Shown in pieces: positions 5,282 through 8,393 of a stretch of 8,393 bases of DNA; positions within the stretch are counted from its first letter, which is position 1, and every line of letters begins with the position of its first letter. Location of the stretch: contig JAFOMV010000029.1 of assembly GCA_017418765.1 (NCBI GenBank), forward strand, positions 1 through 8,393, in the 5' to 3' direction. Made by a program: the position numbers and the translations under genes. This DNA is from Ruminococcus sp. (GTDB taxonomy: Bacteria; Bacillota_A; Clostridia; Oscillospirales; Ruminococcaceae). A model generated the notes under the pieces. The model saw only the letters and a list, made by a program, of their open reading frames with translations, was not told where the DNA came from and did not search any database.

Positions 5282-6121
5282 TCAGATATTGCATTTTTTA
5301 AGTATGTATTCTATCAGCTCAGCAACTGCGCCGTCATCACAGCTTCTTTTCAGCAAAAGGTCAGCCTTCTGCTTTACGCTTTCCTCTGCATTTGCAGGAC
5401 AAGCTCCCAGGTCTGCCTCGCTTATCATTTCAAGATCGTTATCAAAATCACCTATTGCCACAAAAGTATGCCCCTCATAGCCTTTAAGCCTGCGGTATTC
5501 GCTGAGAGCTGAACCCTTGCTGACCCCCTGAGTGAGCATTTCATAGAATATATCTGACGATTTGACAAAATCCACAGAATCATAGCCGTTCTGATGCACA
5601 AGCAGTTCAATGTGAGGTATCTCCTCAGGAGCCATCGCAAACAGTACTTTCAGCCATCCTGCACTGTCTATATCTTTAAGCTCCGCATAATTCGGAACTA
5701 TCTGACACAGATCAGTGTGAAGCTGTTCATAATCATTATTGCGGAAAACGTAGGTACCGTCCGCTTTAAGCACCTCTCCCCCGGCTTCCGGCATATTCTC
5801 CAGAATTTCAATAGCAATATCCTTGGCATTTTCAGGAAGCGGATTCATATACAGGGTTTCCTTTGTGCTGTAATCATATATAAGTGCTCCGTTATAGAGT
5901 ATTATCGGTATATCTATACCGAGCATATCACGGTACTGCTCAAAGGTCTGGACAGTGCGTCCCGTTGCTATGGTGAACTTCCCTCCCAGCGATACAAAGC
6001 GCTTTATTGCGTCAAGGTCTTTCTGAGCTATCTCCTTTTTTGTATTCAGGAGAGTACCGTCCATATCGCTGAAAAGTATCACCTTTGATATATCTTCAAA
6101 CAAATTCTCACATCTTTTCAA
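5282..6121 (-). CDS. Cof-type HAD-superfamily phosphatase
   Basis: A HAD hydrolase of the Cof/YidA type (class IIB cap), expected to dephosphorylate sugar phosphates or similar small metabolites in the cytosol; the substrate cannot be told. Motif I is DMDGTLL, with nucleophile Asp19 and acid/base Asp21. Motif II is the Thr53 region (IATGR), motif III is Lys202 (VSKGSAL), and motif IV is GDFDND with Asp225 and Asp229. Length is typical (about 270). There is no ATG before motif I. Possible starts are TTG 6121 (overlapping rluD by 14 bp), TTG 6103 (4 nt after the rluD stop) and GTG 6082, none with a good SD, so translation probably depends on coupling to rluD. I give the longest reading; the true N-terminus may be 6 or 13 residues shorter. 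Confidence 0.88.
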   Translation of the reverse strand: MKRCENLFEDISKVILFSDMDGTLLNTKKEIAQKDLDAIKRFVSLGGKFTIATGRTVQTFEQYRDMLGIDIPIILYNGALIYDYSTKETLYMNPLPENAKDIAIEILENMPEAGGEVLKADGTYVFRNNDYEQLHTDLCQIVPNYAELKDIDSAGWLKVLFAMAPEEIPHIELLVHQNGYDSVDFVKSSDIFYEMLTQGVSKGSALSEYRRLKGYEGHTFVAIGDFDNDLEMISEADLGACPANAEESVKQKADLLLKRSCDDGAVAELIEYILKKCNI

Positions 6122-7022
6122 GTTTGTTTATTATCGAAACAAAATAATCGGGCAGTTCACTGGTAAACTCCATATACTCCCCTGTTGTGGGATGGATAAA
6201 GCCTATTTTTCGTGCATGAAGGCATTGTCCTTCGATACCCTTGTAAGCTTTTCCGTATACATCATCACCAAGAACCGGATGGCCGATATAGGCAAGATGT
6301 ACACGTATCTGATGAGTTCTGCCTGTTTCCAGCCTGAGCCTTACATGAGCATAGCCGCCATACTGCTTTATGACGCTGTAATGCGTAACTGCATTTCTGC
6401 TGTTTTCCGTTGTTACACACATTTTCTTGCGGTCAGTCTTATGCCTGCCGATGGGAGCATCTATCGTTCCCTCGGTCTCCTTGAAATAACCGCTTGCCAC
6501 TGCCTCATACTCACGGGTGAAACTGTGTATCTTTATCTGCTCGGCAAGATGGATATGAGATGCATCATTTTTCGCTACGATGAGCAGTCCGCTTGTATTC
6601 TTGTCGATACGGTGAACAATACCGGGACGTATAACGCCGTTTATCCCCGAAAGGCTGTCTCCGCAGTGATGCAGCAAAGCATTCACAAGAGTTCCGTTAT
6701 GATTGCCATGAGCGGGATGAACTACCATCCCCTTTGGCTTATTCACAACCAGAAGATCGTTGTCCTCATACACTATGTCAAGGGGGATATTCTCAGGAAG
6801 TGCATCCATAGGCTCAGGTTCGGGAATATCGACATCTATTGCATCTCCGTCCCTCAGCTTATAGTTCTTGCTGACGGGCTTACCGCATACAAGTATCTTT
6901 CCCTTTTCCATAAGTCCCTGAACTGCTGAACGTGTCAGTTCCTCCATATTATCGGAGATGAACTTGTCTATCCTTGTTCCCTTATCGCTTTCAGAAACAT
7001 GGAGAGTGATGATGTCACTCAT
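6108..7022 (-). CDS. RluA/RluD-family pseudouridine synthase with S4 domain
   Basis: The enzyme isomerises specific uridines in RNA, in this subfamily usually 23S rRNA. An S4 RNA-binding domain occupies about residues 16-65. The catalytic domain follows, with NKPKGMVVHP (94-103), HRIDKNTSGLL (137-147) holding catalytic Asp140, REYEAVASG, and GRTHQIRVHL (234-243) with GHPVLGD. Length 304 is normal. The ATG overlaps the lspA stop as ATGA, with only a weak GCAGGA upstream, so it is translationally coupled to lspA. The lspA-rluD pairing is a standard Firmicute arrangement; the gene is often annotated rluD or ylyB. The exact target uridines are not readable from sequence. Confidence 0.93.
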   Translation of the reverse strand: MSDIITLHVSESDKGTRIDKFISDNMEELTRSAVQGLMEKGKILVCGKPVSKNYKLRDGDAIDVDIPEPEPMDALPENIPLDIVYEDNDLLVVNKPKGMVVHPAHGNHNGTLVNALLHHCGDSLSGINGVIRPGIVHRIDKNTSGLLIVAKNDASHIHLAEQIKIHSFTREYEAVASGYFKETEGTIDAPIGRHKTDRKKMCVTTENSRNAVTHYSVIKQYGGYAHVRLRLETGRTHQIRVHLAYIGHPVLGDDVYGKAYKGIEGQCLHARKIGFIHPTTGEYMEFTSELPDYFVSIINKLEKM

Positions 7023-7534
7023 TTCCTGCTGCCTTTTTTAGCAGATGAATTCTCGGCTTTTTTTGCTTTTTCTATCTTCGGATCAATGAAAAAAGCATAG
7101 ATGATAAGCAGTATAAATGCGGTAGTTACACTTATATCAGCTACATTGAACACGGCAAAATCCACAAACTTAAATTCAAACATATCTATAACATATGTAA
7201 GTCTCACACGATCAATAAGGTTGCCGATTCCGCCTGCAAGGAAAAGAGTTATCGCCATAGCCAGCACCTTTGAGCGCTTCATGAATTTAAACAGGACCAC
7301 AAAGCCTATGATTATTATAAGTGATGTAAAACCAATAAGGAACCAGCGCTGACCCTTCATACTTCCGAAGATAGCGCCTGTATTTTCAAGATAGGTCAGG
7401 TCTACCAGCTTTGTGCCGTTAATGGATATGAGATCCATTGAACCAACAGGCTTCAGATCCGTTGCAGCCCATAACTTGACTGCCTGATCCACGCCTATTA
7501 CCGCTATCATTAATATAATATAGAATATAGCCAT
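7019..7534 (-). CDS. lspA: LspA, lipoprotein signal peptidase (signal peptidase II)
   Basis: This membrane aspartic protease removes the signal peptide from prolipoproteins after lipidation of the Cys. The 171-residue protein has four membrane segments (near 2-20, 63-83, 90-107, 133-152). It shows the conserved VDQAVK start, ENTGAIFGSMKG (50-61), GGIGNLIDRV (101-110) with catalytic Asp108, and FNVADISVT (129-137) with catalytic Asp133. The C-terminal tail is lysine-rich and cytosolic. The start ATG (7534) follows AAGGAG (7541-7546). A 7-codon leader ORF stops just before this SD. The lipoprotein encoded at 729-935 is an obvious type of substrate. All catalytic residues are present. Confidence 0.95.
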   Translation of the reverse strand: MAIFYIILMIAVIGVDQAVKLWAATDLKPVGSMDLISINGTKLVDLTYLENTGAIFGSMKGQRWFLIGFTSLIIIIGFVVLFKFMKRSKVLAMAITLFLAGGIGNLIDRVRLTYVIDMFEFKFVDFAVFNVADISVTTAFILLIIYAFFIDPKIEKAKKAENSSAKKGSRK

Positions 7535-7546
7535 AACCTTCTCCTT

Positions 7547-7570
7547 TCAGATAGAAATAATACCTGCCAT
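7547..7570 (-). CDS. possible 7-codon leader peptide ORF upstream of lspA (MAGIISI)
   Basis: ATG (7568-7570) runs seven codons to TGA (7547-7549). It has its own AAGGAG (7579-7584) with 8 nt spacing, and its stop abuts the lspA SD. The flanks of the two starts resemble each other (CTGAAAAGGAG and CTGAAAGGAG). This could be a regulatory leader peptide or simply a relic of a duplicated start region. It is too short to judge by coding statistics. Confidence 0.4.
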   Translation of the reverse strand: MAGIISI

Positions 7571-7578
7571 TAATGTAT

Positions 7579-7592
7579 CTCCTTTTCAGGAG
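7579..7592 (-). promoter_or_regulatory. GAAA-tetraloop hairpin covering the leader-ORF Shine-Dalgarno site
   Basis: In the minus-strand RNA, CTCCT and AGGAG form a perfect 5-bp stem closed by GAAA, a stable GNRA loop. The 3' arm is the SD of the 7-codon ORF. The same CTCCT could instead pair with the nearly identical AGGAG of lspA (7541-7545). A second small GCC-GAAA-GGC hairpin lies just upstream in the same RNA (7611-7620). A regulatory role is inferred. Confidence 0.4.
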
Positions 7593-7670
7593 CCGTGATT
7601 TTATGGAGGAAAGCCTTTCGGCAGCTGTGCTGTCTATAGGGAAAACGAACAGAAAAGCCTTGTAAAGGGG

Positions 7671-7709
7671 TTCGGGGAAGAACCTTTCCACAGAAAAGTT
7701 TTCCCCGAA
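7671..7709. repeat. palindromic intergenic element between ileS and lspA
   Basis: TTCGGGGAA (7671-7679) and TTCCCCGAA (7701-7709) are perfect arms. They continue inward through AAC/GTT and TTTC/GAAA to a CACA loop, with small bulges. Neither side carries a T-tract in a useful position, so it is not a normal terminator. The surrounding 7600-7720 stretch reads on the minus strand as FGENFSVERFFPEPL and so on. I recall similar phrases among spurious peptides from repeats in Ruminococcaceae genomes. Copy number was not checked. Confidence 0.5.
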
Positions 7710-7749
7710 AAAATACATGTTTTTTAAAGCAGATTTTTTACAGTGTGAT

Positions 7750-8393
7750 TTATAATTCAACTGCGACTGCACATCTCTCGCAAAGGTCAGGATGTGCGTG
7801 ATCTGTTCCAACGTACTTGGAGTAGCACCAGCAGCGCTCACACTTGCCGCCCTCTGCCTTTGCTACCTCAAATGTTGTAGCTCCGTCTGACTTTTCAACG
7901 CTTACGCCGGAAACTATGAGGATATCCTTCAGCTGGTCAGCCAGTGAAACATATCTGTCATAGTCAGCCTCGCCGCTTCTGATGATGATCTGTGCTTCCA
8001 GTGACTTACCGATAGTCTTGTCATTTCTTGCGTCCTCAAGAGCCTTGTTTGCGCCGAGACGTGTGTTGTAGATGAAGTCCCACTTATCCTTGAACTCGTC
8101 ACTGAATGTGATACCGCTCTTTTCAGGCATCTGATTAAGGAATACGCTTTCCTTGTCATCAGCTGCTGCATGAGGCATGAACTGCCATATCTCCTCAGCT
8201 GTGAAGGAAATGATAGGAGCCGCAAGTCTTGTGATTGCGCTGAGTATGCGGTACATAGCTGTCTGTGCAGCACGGCGCACCTCAGAATCCTCCTTCTCGC
8301 AGTAGAGTCTGTCCTTGATGATATCAAGGTAGAAGTTGGACATATCTATTACGCAGAAGTTATGGAGCGCATGGAAAGCGATATGGAAATCGA
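7750..8393 (-). CDS. ileS: isoleucyl-tRNA synthetase, C-terminal part (5' part outside window)
   Basis: About 214 C-terminal residues of IleRS, the cytosolic enzyme that charges tRNA-Ile with isoleucine. The visible part covers the end of the anticodon-binding helical domain (FCVIDMSNFYLDIIKDRLY, then LAAPIISFTAEEIW) and the C-terminal zinc-binding module, with paired cysteines KCERCW (about 7830-7842) and LCERC (about 7772-7786). Presence of this zinc module marks the ordinary bacterial type 1 enzyme rather than the eukaryote-like mupirocin-resistant type. The reading frame is open to the window edge, so the catalytic HIGH/KMSKS part lies beyond 8393. It is followed at 215 bp by lspA; no intrinsic terminator separates them, so read-through is likely. 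Confidence 0.96.
   Translation of the reverse strand, partial: DFHIAFHALHNFCVIDMSNFYLDIIKDRLYCEKEDSEVRRAAQTAMYRILSAITRLAAPIISFTAEEIWQFMPHAAADDKESVFLNQMPEKSGITFSDEFKDKWDFIYNTRLGANKALEDARNDKTIGKSLEAQIIIRSGEADYDRYVSLADQLKDILIVSGVSVEKSDGATTFEVAKAEGGKCERCWCYSKYVGTDHAHPDLCERCAVAVEL

Noticed and set aside
6192..6929. 245-codon plus-strand frame opposite rluD
   Set aside because: No SD or recognisable domain; the opposite strand is a complete pseudouridine synthase.
7703..7740. A-run/T-run symmetry (AAAAAA...TTTTTT) after ileS as a terminator
   Set aside because: The stem would be only A-T pairs and too weak for an intrinsic terminator; no G/C-rich stem precedes a minus-strand T-tract.
7419..7841. 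140-codon minus-strand frame from the ileS end through the repeat into lspA
   Set aside because: It overlaps ileS and lspA in another frame and derives its middle part from the repeat element; no SD supports it.
1..8393. Defence system, CRISPR array, tRNA or insertion sequence
   Set aside because: Both strands were read; no repeats-spacer pattern, transposase or nuclease motif, or cloverleaf-like sequence was found.

Overview
The window reads as a chromosomal piece of a Clostridia-class Firmicute, most probably a Ruminococcus-like gut bacterium. Three things point there: a tetrahydrofolate riboswitch controlling a FolT-type ECF substrate subunit, a transketolase split into two genes, and the gene order ileS, lspA, rluD. 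Strong AGGAGG-type ribosome binding sites and near-consensus sigma-A promoters fit as well. The genus is my inference; the family assignments rest on motifs I can see.

Layout. Positions 1-557 (minus) hold the N-terminal decarboxylase part of coaBC, cut by the window edge. Directly upstream of it lie a 46-codon remnant of a chloramphenicol-acetyltransferase-like protein (576-716, minus) and a small predicted lipoprotein gene (729-935, minus). The lipoprotein gene is driven by a clear promoter at 1041-1069. A divergent, near-perfect promoter at 1128-1156 (plus) drives a leader carrying a class I THF riboswitch and a Shine-Dalgarno-masking hairpin, then folT and folC, which overlap by ATGA. A strong hairpin terminator at 3195-3238 separates folC from the convergent split transketolase genes (3237-5028, minus).

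The right part is a minus-strand run, in transcription order: ileS (3' part, 7750-8393), a gap of about 215 bp with a palindromic repeat and a 7-codon leader ORF, lspA, rluD and a Cof-type HAD phosphatase. It ends in a weak terminator-like hairpin at 5222-5245, after which the transketolase genes follow. lspA/rluD overlap by ATGA, and rluD and the phosphatase overlap or nearly abut, so these three are very likely co-translated.

How the genes work together: FolT imports folate and FolC traps it by polyglutamylation, with THF closing the loop through the riboswitch. The transketolase pair connects glycolytic and pentose-phosphate sugars. LspA matures lipoproteins, RluD-type enzymes modify rRNA, and IleRS charges tRNA. 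Most of the window is housekeeping. The parts worth a second look are the regulatory architecture of the folT leader, the lspA leader with its duplicated SD/start, the Cys-to-Asn change in the CoaC active-site loop, and the small acidic lipoprotein with the CAT relic between its promoter and coaBC. I see no defence system, CRISPR array, IS element or tRNA gene.
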